From a virus, in the IMG/VR virus record IMGVR_UViG_3300044640_001367, positions 1 through 64,000 of that record: a stretch of 64,000 bases of DNA; one strand, given 5' to 3'. Below the pieces are notes generated by a model, which was not told the origin of the DNA, ran no database searches, and was given only the letters and a program-made list of their open reading frames with translations. Position numbers and translations under genes: made by a program. Within the stretch, counting starts at the first letter, position 1. Every line of letters starts with the position of its first letter. Of the stretch, positions 26,651-35,886 are shown in pieces.

Positions 26651-27349
26651 ATGATCAAATTTTTTAAAACACAAGACGTACTAGTAACCAGATTTACTGT
26701 TTCTAAGGAAAAGACGTTTAATAACGTTTTAAATAATCTTCTTTCTGGTATAGATGGTATCGACGATAGTATATTTCCTATACAATTGTCTTATATTGCG
26801 TGCGACAATAATAAATCAGGAAGTTGTGAAGAGATTTCATCAAATACTGCATATTTAGCAATTACACAATTTGAGGAATCCTCACAAATTGATTTTTCAG
26901 TGGGTAAATATGTAAATTCAAGTTCTGTTTTTTATCCATCATCAAGTGTTAATTGGAATCCAACGGTTAATCCTGTAAATGTTAATGGGACGTATAAAGG
27001 TCAAGTTTATAATACTGTAAATAAAATGTATTATAATAATTACAACAATAGTTACAATATATTTGGATTTGACGATTACGATCACCAACGTACTAAATTG
27101 GATTTGACTAATGATTTTTCGTTGTATAGATTATCAGTTCCACAAACTGGCGACGGCATTAAAAGAAATTCAGTTGTAATATACAATCAATCAGGAGACA
27201 TCGTTTCTAACATATTAGATGATGGCAATCACAATTTGATATTAGGCGGAACTTATTTTATTAATAGTTACGAATTTACGACGGATAATGAAGATACTGT
27301 AGAAAACCAAGGTAGTTATGGTTTGGGTTATTATTTATTGAATACATAG
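26651..27349 (+). CDS. unknown structural-region protein (232 aa)
   Basis: 232 residues, rich in Asn, Ser and Tyr, starting MIKFFKTQDVLVTRFTVSKE. Beta-strand patterns dominate and no motif is recognised. It begins after a TATTTATA element and is followed by one base and then the FG-GAP protein, so both are probably made together. A tail accessory or adhesin role is plausible only by neighbourhood. Confidence 0.6.
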   Translation: MIKFFKTQDVLVTRFTVSKEKTFNNVLNNLLSGIDGIDDSIFPIQLSYIACDNNKSGSCEEISSNTAYLAITQFEESSQIDFSVGKYVNSSSVFYPSSSVNWNPTVNPVNVNGTYKGQVYNTVNKMYYNNYNNSYNIFGFDDYDHQRTKLDLTNDFSLYRLSVPQTGDGIKRNSVVIYNQSGDIVSNILDDGNHNLILGGTYFINSYEFTTDNEDTVENQGSYGLGYYLLNT

Positions 27350-27350
27350 T

Positions 27351-29927
27351 ATGAGTTTAATTAACATATATAACGAACGATACGGATCCGCTGTTGCTAC
27401 TAATGGCAGTATAATAGCAATAGGAAACCCACCAACTAAAAACTGGGATTATTCAGAGGGGTTTTCTCGCAAAGGTCAAATATTTTTAATTCGTAAAAAT
27501 CAATTTCAATCAAATTATGAAGTAATTAAAACTTTAGTAAACGAAAATTTAAATTTGTTTACCCCATATTATACCGAACAAAGTAGTAGTATGGTAAATA
27601 CAAGTTCTTTAATCGCTAATAGCGGTAGTTTACCAAACATAGATTCATCCTGCAGTTATTTAACAATTGAAGATCAAAGTAGATTTGTTTATCAAAGCAA
27701 ATATGGAGAATCTTTAGATGTTAGTGATTATTTTCTCGCAGCGAGTGATATTTCACTAAGTCAAAGTCTTGATACTAGACATTTCTTCACACAAAATCAA
27801 GTAAATATATACGAAATAGACCCAAACTATATATATGAAAACGGACGTATAACAGATAAATCTAATGAGTTTACTAAAGAAACTACAAGTACTTATCAAA
27901 TAAGCTCAACTCCAATTGCTTATTTAACATCATCCATAAATTCTCAATTTGGCAAATCTGTTAGTATTTCAAACAATTATTTAGCGGTCGGCGCGCCTGG
28001 CTATAATAATGGTAGAGGATGCGTTTATGTTTTTAAGAATGTAAATAATAACTACGATTTGGTACAAAAATTAAGTAGTAGTATTATTTTAGACCCATAT
28101 CAATCGTCGTTTGGATTTAGTGTTTGTATAGACAAATATAGTGAAGATAAGTTGGTGGTTGGGTCTAACCAAGTATCAGCTAGCAAAGTATTTTTATTTA
28201 CATCTGGATCCGGCGGTTGGCATCTATCTCAGAGATTCCAAAATATAACAGGATCTGAATATTTGAAATTGGAAGGTTTTGAATTTGATTTATATCCATC
28301 TGGAAGTTTGTCGGCCGCTCAGAAAAAAAATAGATTTGGTTATTCTGTATCTTTACATAAAAATGTTTTAACCGTGGGTTCGCCCAATGATCTTTTATAC
28401 TATGAATATTCAGGATCTACGACACTGAGACAAAGAGGAGCGACTTATATTTATGAAAACGGACTGTGTCCAACAGGATCCAATCAGTATCTGTTTATTA
28501 AAAAACTTTACGGTGATGAAATAACTTTCAAAGATAATATGATGGGATATTCAGTTTCGACTCACAATAATAAAGTGTTAATTGGTTCGCCTAAACCATA
28601 TTTCCCATTTAGTTCGCTTTATATTTCTAGTTCAGTTAAATATTACGATAAATTCTATGATGTAAATGATTATGGAGAATCAAGTTATTGCGGTCAGTGT
28701 TTATATTACAATGTTAGCAATTCCGTCGTAACACCGATTACCACAGATCCTATTGCCAAACGAAAAGAGTATAATAAACCATTTAGCGCATTTGGATATT
28801 CAGTAGCTTTATCAGAACCAAATTTGATAGTTGGATCCCCAATTCCACTAAATAACGATTTGTATTTAAGCATTCCATTGATAACCGAATCGGGTAGTTA
28901 TAATGATCCAAGTTATATAAATACATCATCATTTAATCCTGAGAACTGTACTGAATCGGCTGATGTTGTATATTTTCAAATAGAAGATACGGTTTATGGT
29001 AGTGGTAGCATCAAAGCAAAAATTGCATTGCAGATGGAGTCTGATACATACACTGACATCGTTGGTAAAGCTTATATATACGATAGTTCTGACTTAAAGA
29101 CAAATTATCCAGTTGGCAATATTTTTTATAACAATAATAGTTTGATTTTGAATAATACAGGTAGCGTATTGAATCTATTAACAAGAGATCCTGTCGATCC
29201 AAATCAACCATCTTTGTATATGGATTACAGAACACTCATAACATCTTATGAGAAACAATATATTTGCACAATAATACCTGGTGAATTTAATATATCCACT
29301 AATCCTACATCTACAACTTCATCTCTTATAAATTATTGTGTATTTAACAAAAGCACATTTAACTTTGAAAATTTGGACATCATTTTAAGATATATAAACT
29401 ACAAGAATACTGTCCCAGGTTCTGAAAAGTGGTATTTGAATATGATATCCAATGATGTAGAACAGAATATCTTTGGGTTTTATACATCATCTTATTCAGA
29501 CTACAATACAAATCTATTAACCCCAACTTTAAAAAATCTATTAGCCGAAAAGAATTTGGACATAGACAGTAATGGTAGAGTGGATGTTAACGATGGTAAA
29601 ATGATGTGGAAGTATTTCATCGAAAAATTAAATTTCACTAACTATAAATCTTATTTGTCCACATTAAGTAATCGTAATAATTATGATGATATCATTAGAT
29701 TCTTAGACAATCAAACAGGTAAATCAATTAAGAATTATGTCAAACAACCATTTTTCAATTATCAATATAGTTCATCAATTGATCCAACGGGATCTTATTT
29801 AGCGCCATATATAACCACCGTCGGATTATACAGTGGATGTGATCTGGTCGCAGTAGCTAAATTAGCACACCCAATTAAAAATACGGGTGAAATTCCAATA
29901 AATATTTCTGTTAAATGGGATACTTAA
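27351..29927 (+). CDS. FG-GAP beta-propeller virion protein with dockerin-like segment
   Basis: 858 residues. At least four FG-GAP-type repeats are visible between about residues 195 and 515: FGKSVSISNNYLAVGAPG, FGFSVCIDKYSED, FGYSVSLHKNVLTVGSPN, MGYSVSTHNNKVLIGSP and FGYSVALSEPNLIVGSP. Such repeats build integrin-like beta-propellers used in adhesion. Near residues 735-755 a calcium-loop-like segment LDIDSNGRVDVNDGKMMW resembles one half of a dockerin or EF-hand. The C-terminus carries the GLY...LVAVAKL module shared with the 372-residue protein. Together this suggests a tail appendage that binds a cell-surface ligand. Confidence 0.75.
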   Translation: MSLINIYNERYGSAVATNGSIIAIGNPPTKNWDYSEGFSRKGQIFLIRKNQFQSNYEVIKTLVNENLNLFTPYYTEQSSSMVNTSSLIANSGSLPNIDSSCSYLTIEDQSRFVYQSKYGESLDVSDYFLAASDISLSQSLDTRHFFTQNQVNIYEIDPNYIYENGRITDKSNEFTKETTSTYQISSTPIAYLTSSINSQFGKSVSISNNYLAVGAPGYNNGRGCVYVFKNVNNNYDLVQKLSSSIILDPYQSSFGFSVCIDKYSEDKLVVGSNQVSASKVFLFTSGSGGWHLSQRFQNITGSEYLKLEGFEFDLYPSGSLSAAQKKNRFGYSVSLHKNVLTVGSPNDLLYYEYSGSTTLRQRGATYIYENGLCPTGSNQYLFIKKLYGDEITFKDNMMGYSVSTHNNKVLIGSPKPYFPFSSLYISSSVKYYDKFYDVNDYGESSYCGQCLYYNVSNSVVTPITTDPIAKRKEYNKPFSAFGYSVALSEPNLIVGSPIPLNNDLYLSIPLITESGSYNDPSYINTSSFNPENCTESADVVYFQIEDTVYGSGSIKAKIALQMESDTYTDIVGKAYIYDSSDLKTNYPVGNIFYNNNSLILNNTGSVLNLLTRDPVDPNQPSLYMDYRTLITSYEKQYICTIIPGEFNISTNPTSTTSSLINYCVFNKSTFNFENLDIILRYINYKNTVPGSEKWYLNMISNDVEQNIFGFYTSSYSDYNTNLLTPTLKNLLAEKNLDIDSNGRVDVNDGKMMWKYFIEKLNFTNYKSYLSTLSNRNNYDDIIRFLDNQTGKSIKNYVKQPFFNYQYSSSIDPTGSYLAPYITTVGLYSGCDLVAVAKLAHPIKNTGEIPINISVKWDT

Positions 29928-29930
29928 TTA

Positions 29931-29938
29931 TATTTATT
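29931..29938 (+). promoter_or_regulatory. late-promoter-like octamer (variant TATTTATT)
   Basis: TATTTATT 18 bases before the ATG at 29957, in the only gap between the FG-GAP gene and the next gene. Confidence 0.4.
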
Positions 29939-29956
29939 ATATAATAAAACAAATAT

Positions 29957-30265
29957 ATGGCAACATCACCAGACGCAAAAGTAATCGACCGTGAATCATT
30001 AAAGACCAGCTTGGAAGCTAGATTTCTAGCCAAACAAAAAGCTGGCGGTACGTTTAATGCATATAAAGCTACAAGATTTATACCAGGTGGTACTATGTTG
30101 GATGGATTACAAGGAGAAATGGGTTATTCACAAAAATCTCGCAAATATACAGTTAATCCAGGATTTCTTACATCAATCGACAATCAAGAAGTAAATTTTA
30201 ATAAAGAAGCGTTGAATTACGTTGACACCTTGCCAGGATTTAATACGAAACGATATTTCCGTTGA
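29957..30265 (+). CDS. small unknown protein (102 aa)
   Basis: 102 residues, basic, starting MATSPDAKVIDRESLKTSLE and ending in NTKRYFR. It is low in hydrophobic residues and has short Gly/Pro-rich segments (GGTFNAYK, PGGTMLDG), so it may be a small extended virion or linker protein. It ends the structural run and is followed by the nucleic-acid enzymes. No family recognised. Confidence 0.6.
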   Translation: MATSPDAKVIDRESLKTSLEARFLAKQKAGGTFNAYKATRFIPGGTMLDGLQGEMGYSQKSRKYTVNPGFLTSIDNQEVNFNKEALNYVDTLPGFNTKRYFR

Positions 30266-30277
30266 TATGTATTTTAA

Positions 30278-30790
30278 ATGGTTATATTAGGTTTAGATTC
30301 ATCTACATCAGTTACAGGGTGGGCATTTAGTAAAGACGGAAACGTCTTAGATGCTGGCTATATAGATACAAAAAAGTTTGAAACTACAAAAGAAAAAACT
30401 TACTTTGTTATATCCGAATTGGAAAAAAATCAGTTAATTAAAGATGTTACCGACATTAATTTAGAAGCTGCTCTTAGTGGTTTTGCCGGCGGATTTACAT
30501 CACAACAAGTTATTATCACATTAGCCCGTCACAATGCAGTGTTTGCTTACATTATCGAAGAACACTTCAAAATCAAAGTAAATTTATTGTCTGTTAACAC
30601 TATACGCAAACAGTTGTTTGGCAAGTGTAGAATTAAAGGGGTTAAATCAAAAGATTTTGTGAAAATAGAACTCGAAAAGATATTACCTGCTGTTACCAAA
30701 TTTACTGTATTAAATAAAAAAGGCAATTGGGATGCACGAAATGGTGATATGTACGATGGAATAGTTTGTTCTTTATATAAAAAGTTGTAA
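30278..30790 (+). CDS. RuvC-like Holliday junction resolvase
   Basis: 170 residues, the usual RuvC size (173). The RNase H-fold motifs are present: GLDSSTSVTGWA with Asp7, NLEAAL with Glu63, and GDMYDGIVC with Asp157 and Asp160, giving the four acidic metal ligands of RuvC-type nucleases. The enzyme cuts branched DNA; in a T4-like phage it would replace gp49 in resolving recombination junctions and debranching DNA before packaging. It begins an island with primase and the SbcD-SbcC fusion. Confidence 0.85.
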   Translation: MVILGLDSSTSVTGWAFSKDGNVLDAGYIDTKKFETTKEKTYFVISELEKNQLIKDVTDINLEAALSGFAGGFTSQQVIITLARHNAVFAYIIEEHFKIKVNLLSVNTIRKQLFGKCRIKGVKSKDFVKIELEKILPAVTKFTVLNKKGNWDARNGDMYDGIVCSLYKKL

Positions 30791-30819
30791 ATCGAAAAAT
30801 CTGTGTTATAGTGTTTAAA

Positions 30820-31731
30820 ATGACTGTGGTTGACACTTTATCAAGATTATTTAAACAAAAGGTTCGCGTCCAAAAGGGAGGTGAAGAAATTATTGTTTTT
30901 TGTCCCAACTGCAAACATCATAAACGGAAGTTAAATATAAACACCAAAACTGGGTTTTATCAATGTTGGGTCTGTAATTTTAGTGGGAAAAGTTTTTATA
31001 GTCTTCTTAAAAAAGTAAAAGCCTCTAAAGAATATTATGACATTTTGTGTAAAGATGCGCCAAAACGAAATGACTTTGTAGTAAAAGAAGAAAAAAAGAT
31101 ACTAAATTTACCCGATGAATTTAAACCTTTATGTAAATCAAATAGTGATATTGAATATAAACGTGCTTTAAGTTATTGTTTAAATCGAAACATAACTACA
31201 CTTGATATAGTTAGATATAATATTGGATATTGTAATAGTGGTGCATTTATTAATAGGGTTATTATACCATCATATGACTCAGTGGGAAAACTTAACTTTT
31301 ACTGCGGTAGATCATTTTGTGATGGTTATCTAAAATATAGATTATGTGATGGTAGCAAGGATATTATAGGATTTGAGTTATTTACAGATTTTAATCAACC
31401 GATTACATTGGTTGAAGGCGTATTTGATGCTATGTCCGTAAAATATAATGCGATACCCCTTTTTGGTAAAACTTTATCCAAAACACTCAGAATGAAGTTG
31501 ATAGAAAATAAACCACCCAGAGTAAATGTACTGTTGGATAACGACGCGTTAACATCGAGTCTGAGAATTTGTGATTTTTTACTTGAGAATAATATAGAAA
31601 CTTATTTGATTCGGCCTGATGGTAAGGATCCAAATGAATTAGGTCACGAAAAGACTTGGCAAACCATACACAGCGGTGTTAGAATGGATGAGAGTCTACT
31701 ATATAAATTTAAATTAATGGTTAAACTATGA
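30820..31731 (+). CDS. DNA primase, DnaG/T4 gp61-like
   Basis: 303 residues from the ATG at 30820; a GTG at 30811 in the same frame would add three residues and cannot be excluded. A zinc-binding domain lies near residues 28-52 (CPNCKHH and CWVCN), then a linker, then a TOPRIM domain: LVEGVFDAMSV with the catalytic glutamate near residue 203 and LLDNDA with the metal-binding aspartates around 235. It makes RNA primers for lagging-strand synthesis and would work with a phage helicase that is not in this window. The stop overlaps the next ATG (ATGA), indicating coupling. Confidence 0.85.
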   Translation: MTVVDTLSRLFKQKVRVQKGGEEIIVFCPNCKHHKRKLNINTKTGFYQCWVCNFSGKSFYSLLKKVKASKEYYDILCKDAPKRNDFVVKEEKKILNLPDEFKPLCKSNSDIEYKRALSYCLNRNITTLDIVRYNIGYCNSGAFINRVIIPSYDSVGKLNFYCGRSFCDGYLKYRLCDGSKDIIGFELFTDFNQPITLVEGVFDAMSVKYNAIPLFGKTLSKTLRMKLIENKPPRVNVLLDNDALTSSLRICDFLLENNIETYLIRPDGKDPNELGHEKTWQTIHSGVRMDESLLYKFKLMVKL

Positions 31732-34700
31732 TTGTATTAAAACGCACGGATAAAAAAATTAATTCAGTGATTCATATTGCTGATATTCATATTCGTTTAA
31801 CAAAACGTCACGATGAGTATACTTTGGTATTTGAGAAGCTCTATAAAGCGTTGGACAAAGCAAAAACATTAGACGCTATTCTGGTAATTGCTGGAGATTT
31901 GTTTCACAATAAATCCGATCTAAGTCCTGAGTGTGTCAAACTAGGAAGTGATTTTCTAAAAAGTTGTGCTGATAGAGTTCCTGTAATTTTGACAGCTGGA
32001 AATCACGATGCTACTCTTGCTAATAAATCCAGATTAGATTGTATTACACCAATTGTTGATGCGTTAAATCATCCCAATTTATATTATCTAAAAAAGACAG
32101 ATGTTTATCGTTACGAAAATATTTTGTTTAATAATCTCAGTGTTTTTGATTGGGATGCGCCTGAAAAATATATTAAATATACGGACATTCCAACTAAATA
32201 TCGTGACGAAACAGATCACCACATCGCTTTGTTTCACGGACCAGTATATAATGCTGTAACCGACATTGGTTATACGGTTAATAATAGATCCGTTACAAAT
32301 GAAACATTTAATGGACATCATATTGCTATGCTTGGTGATATTCATAAACATCAAATGTTACAAGAGTACAACGAAGATGAATCATTACCCGTTATTGTGT
32401 ATGCTGGATCTATGATTCAACAAAATCACGGTGAAGACCTCAAAGGACACGGATTACTTATATGGAATCTAAATCATAAGACTTATAAGCATTATGAACT
32501 TGTAAATGAATATGGGTATTATACGGTTGAAGTAGATAAAGGCAAGTTAATTACCGATATTTCTGATATTCCTAAAAAAGTTACTCTTCGAATCATTTGT
32601 CGTGAATCTATTCCGTCACAGGTAAAAGAGGTTGTAAATGATCTCAAGTGTAAATCTACTCTCATTGAAACTACATATGTTAGAGCAGATGATGCGTTAA
32701 ATGATATAAATTTAAATTCAGGTAAATCATTTGATATACATAATATTTTCGATGTTGATTATCAAAACAAGTTAATTGAAGATAATTTGATATCTAAAAA
32801 CATTGATAAATCTGTAATTGAGATGGTAAAGGATCTCAATAAGACTATCAATAAAGAAGTACCCAAAGATAAAGCTCCCAAGAACATTCGGTGGAAACCA
32901 AAGAAATTTGAGTTTGATAATATGTTCAGTTACGGCGAAGGAAATGTAATTGATTTTGCTAAATTGAATGGTACTATTGGACTATTTGCACCAAATGCTA
33001 GTGGTAAATCGAGTATTATGGATGCATTGGCGTTTTGTATATTTGACAAATTCAGCAAAGGGTACAAAGCTGTTCACGTATTAAATACTCAGAAAATGAG
33101 TTTTCGTTGTAAGTTTAATTTTGAAGTAAACGGAATTGATTATTTCATCCAACGTGAAGGTAAGGCTGATAAAAAAGGAAATGTTAAAGTAGAAGTTAAA
33201 TTCTATAAGATGGAGAATGGAAATGAATCTCCTTTGAACGGCGAAGCTCGGCGTAGTACTAATGACATCATTAGAGATTATGTTGGTACATATGAAGACT
33301 TTATTCTTACTGTACTGAGTATTCAAAACAGCAAAGTTGGATCATTTATCGACTTGGGTCAAACAGAACGCAAAGATCTTTTATGTCAGTTTATGGGATT
33401 GGATGTATTCGACCAACTTTATACAATTGCAAATGATAAGTTTAAGGAAACAAATATATTATTAAAGAATATTAGCAAAGATCAACTTATTCAGGAATTA
33501 GAAGTTGTATCTGGTAGTATAGATTATAATAATACTAAAATCACAGAGTATAATGAAGAAATAAAGAAACACGAATTGTTGAAAGAGTCCCATAACAATA
33601 TGTTACTGGAACTGTCTAATAATATCACCAAAACAGTAAGTTTTGATTTTAATATTTCAGACTTGGAAAGTGATAAGATTAAGATTGAAAGTCAGATTGA
33701 ACAGACTAATGTTAATGTCAAAAATCAAAAAGATAAATTGAAAGACATTGAAGTAAAGATTTCAGCATTATCTTTTTCACTATCAAACTGTGAAAACATT
33801 GATCAAGATTATGATAGTTACAAACAGGTCAAACAAAATTTTGATAATAAAACCAATGAATTGAATAATCTCAAGATCGTTGTAAAAAATAAAATGGACA
33901 AATTAAAAAAATTAGAGGATCATAAATACGATCCAAATTGTTCATATTGTGTTAATAACGTATTCGTAAAAGATGCAATTAAAGTTAAAGCTGAATTAGA
34001 TAATGATAAGTCTAAAGCCAAAATTATTTTTGATGAATACAATGCATTAAAGTTGGCTTTGGATGGGTGTGGTGACGTGGAATCCAAATTCAAAGAATGT
34101 CAGAAGATAAATCTAGAAAAAGTAAATTTTGACAAAACTAGAAGTATAATTTCAAATACAATTCTTAAATTAGAAAATGATCTAATTAAAATTCAAGCTA
34201 CGGTCAAAAGTGTAACTGATAATATTAATATTTTTTATACAAATAAAGATATTATTGAAAATAATAATACCACATTGAAAGAAATAGGGGTTCAAAAAGA
34301 TATAATTAAAAACCTAGACACAAATATTAAGTCTATTAATTCAAAGTTGTTTTCATCTTCCACTGAAAAAGGAAGACTTGAATTGCAATATAAAAATGTA
34401 ACCGATCAGTTACAAAAAGTAAAAGACCTTGAATCTAGTTATGAATCTTTTAAACATTACACAACTGTTGTTAGTCGTGACGGCATTCCATATGAAATCA
34501 TAACTAAAACTCTACCGGAAATTGAAAAAGAAGTTAATAACATTCTTCAACAGTTGGTCGAATTTACAATTACACTCCAAACTGATGGTAAGAACATTAT
34601 GACTAATATCGTATATGATGATCGTCAGTGGCCTCTTGAAATGGCTAGTGGTATGGAGAAGTTTGTGAGTGGTCTAGCCATTAGAGTCGCATTGATTAAT

Positions 34701-34919
34701 ATTAGCAATTTACCAAGACCAAATATCATTTGTATCGACGAAGGTTTCGGATGTGCTGACAGTGATCATTTGGGTCAAATGGGTGCGTTATTTAACTATT
34801 TAAAACATCAATTTGATTTTATTTGGGTAATCAGTCATTTGGATCAAATGCGTGATATGGTTGATAATCAAATAGAAATAAAAAAAGATAATGGGTTTAG
34901 TAAAGTAGTATATATTTAA
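31728..34919 (+). CDS. single-chain SbcD-SbcC (Mre11-Rad50) nuclease-ATPase, T4 gp47-gp46 fusion
   Basis: 1063 residues with two halves that are separate genes in T4. Residues 1-350 are a metallophosphoesterase: HIADIHIR (metal ligands), VIAGDLFHN and LTAGNHD. After a linker, residues 390-1063 are a Rad50/SbcC-type ATPase: Walker A APNASGKSS at 421-429, long coiled-coil arms (about 570-950), a zinc hook CSYC at 738-741, the signature-like ASGMEKFVSGLA, and Walker B ICIDEGFG around 1004, with a following histidine (SHLDQ). There is no stop or frame change between the halves. The complex processes DNA ends for recombination and host DNA breakdown. Upstream overlap with primase is four bases. 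Confidence 0.92.
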   Translation: MIVLKRTDKKINSVIHIADIHIRLTKRHDEYTLVFEKLYKALDKAKTLDAILVIAGDLFHNKSDLSPECVKLGSDFLKSCADRVPVILTAGNHDATLANKSRLDCITPIVDALNHPNLYYLKKTDVYRYENILFNNLSVFDWDAPEKYIKYTDIPTKYRDETDHHIALFHGPVYNAVTDIGYTVNNRSVTNETFNGHHIAMLGDIHKHQMLQEYNEDESLPVIVYAGSMIQQNHGEDLKGHGLLIWNLNHKTYKHYELVNEYGYYTVEVDKGKLITDISDIPKKVTLRIICRESIPSQVKEVVNDLKCKSTLIETTYVRADDALNDINLNSGKSFDIHNIFDVDYQNKLIEDNLISKNIDKSVIEMVKDLNKTINKEVPKDKAPKNIRWKPKKFEFDNMFSYGEGNVIDFAKLNGTIGLFAPNASGKSSIMDALAFCIFDKFSKGYKAVHVLNTQKMSFRCKFNFEVNGIDYFIQREGKADKKGNVKVEVKFYKMENGNESPLNGEARRSTNDIIRDYVGTYEDFILTVLSIQNSKVGSFIDLGQTERKDLLCQFMGLDVFDQLYTIANDKFKETNILLKNISKDQLIQELEVVSGSIDYNNTKITEYNEEIKKHELLKESHNNMLLELSNNITKTVSFDFNISDLESDKIKIESQIEQTNVNVKNQKDKLKDIEVKISALSFSLSNCENIDQDYDSYKQVKQNFDNKTNELNNLKIVVKNKMDKLKKLEDHKYDPNCSYCVNNVFVKDAIKVKAELDNDKSKAKIIFDEYNALKLALDGCGDVESKFKECQKINLEKVNFDKTRSIISNTILKLENDLIKIQATVKSVTDNINIFYTNKDIIENNNTTLKEIGVQKDIIKNLDTNIKSINSKLFSSSTEKGRLELQYKNVTDQLQKVKDLESSYESFKHYTTVVSRDGIPYEIITKTLPEIEKEVNNILQQLVEFTITLQTDGKNIMTNIVYDDRQWPLEMASGMEKFVSGLAIRVALINISNLPRPNIICIDEGFGCADSDHLGQMGALFNYLKHQFDFIWVISHLDQMRDMVDNQIEIKKDNGFSKVVYI

Positions 34920-34920
34920 T

Positions 34921-35883
34921 ATGTCATTATCAGATACAATTTATCTAGAAAAATTCGGAAATATAACTATTGAAATTTCGGAAGATGGATTATTTCAAAC
35001 TATAAGTGATATCAATACTAATTGCGAATTCTTAATAACAATTAGAAGTTTAGATTCCAATCTCATATCACATTTATTGTACCATCATTGCACAGTCGGT
35101 TATGATTTGTGGACGTATGAACGTCGTTTATTTTTCATAAAAGATGTATTTAATAAAACTCATCCTGGTTTTTCCATAGAAATAACCGACGTAAATAATA
35201 ATAATCTTTTGTTTAGTAAAAATTATCACGGATCTAAAAAGTTTAGATGTTTAGATTTAAAATCTAAAGATGGCGATGTTACATATCAACCATATCATAC
35301 TTTTTTTAATGATGATTATTTTTTAGATAATTTCAAAATAAAAGATAACGATATTGTTTATGATTTAGGAGCTAACATAGGATCATTCTCAATTGCGTGC
35401 TCTAATTATAATGTTAAAAAAATATATGCATTTGAACCACATCCAGAGATTTTTGGATATTTGAATTATAACTTAGATAAGTATGGAAAAAATGTAACGA
35501 CATTTAATAATGCAATCGATGGTACTTTTAAAAAAGTAAAATTTGGTACTACAGAATGGACGGTAGGATCCAAGATTAGTGATACAGGTACATTTGAAGT
35601 GGATGCTATTAATTTAGAAAAATTTGTAGCAAATAATAACTTGGAATTACCAACATATTTTAAAATTGATATTGAAGGAGCTGAATATACATTTTTTGAA
35701 AGTACGAGCAACGAATTTTTTAAAAATGTCCATAGTATATTTTTTGAATTTCATTACAACGATGGTATAAATGTTCCAAAGATAATTAATAGATTTAAAA
35801 ATTTAGGATATAAATTGATTCACAAAGAAAATGCTTTGGATCATAATCTATCACATATGAATGCGATCTATCTCAACAAGTAA
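34921..35883 (+). CDS. FkbM-family SAM-dependent methyltransferase
   Basis: 320 residues. An N-terminal 110-residue domain of unknown type precedes a class I methyltransferase fold: VYDLGANIGSFS at about 141-152 is the SAM-binding motif I, IYAFEPHPE follows, and FKIDIEGAE (near 242-250) is the FkbM-type motif. FkbM enzymes O-methylate sugars or polyketides. The two glycosyltransferase genes downstream suggest it methylates a sugar attached by them. One base separates it from the SbcD-SbcC gene. Its target is unknown. Confidence 0.85.
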   Translation: MSLSDTIYLEKFGNITIEISEDGLFQTISDINTNCEFLITIRSLDSNLISHLLYHHCTVGYDLWTYERRLFFIKDVFNKTHPGFSIEITDVNNNNLLFSKNYHGSKKFRCLDLKSKDGDVTYQPYHTFFNDDYFLDNFKIKDNDIVYDLGANIGSFSIACSNYNVKKIYAFEPHPEIFGYLNYNLDKYGKNVTTFNNAIDGTFKKVKFGTTEWTVGSKISDTGTFEVDAINLEKFVANNNLELPTYFKIDIEGAEYTFFESTSNEFFKNVHSIFFEFHYNDGINVPKIINRFKNLGYKLIHKENALDHNLSHMNAIYLNK

Positions 35884-35886
35884 ATT

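Noticed and set aside
32850-32910. SbcD-SbcC fusion as an assembly or frameshift artefact
   Set aside because: The frame is continuous, the linker is ordinary coding sequence and there is no homopolymer at the junction; only read data could show otherwise.
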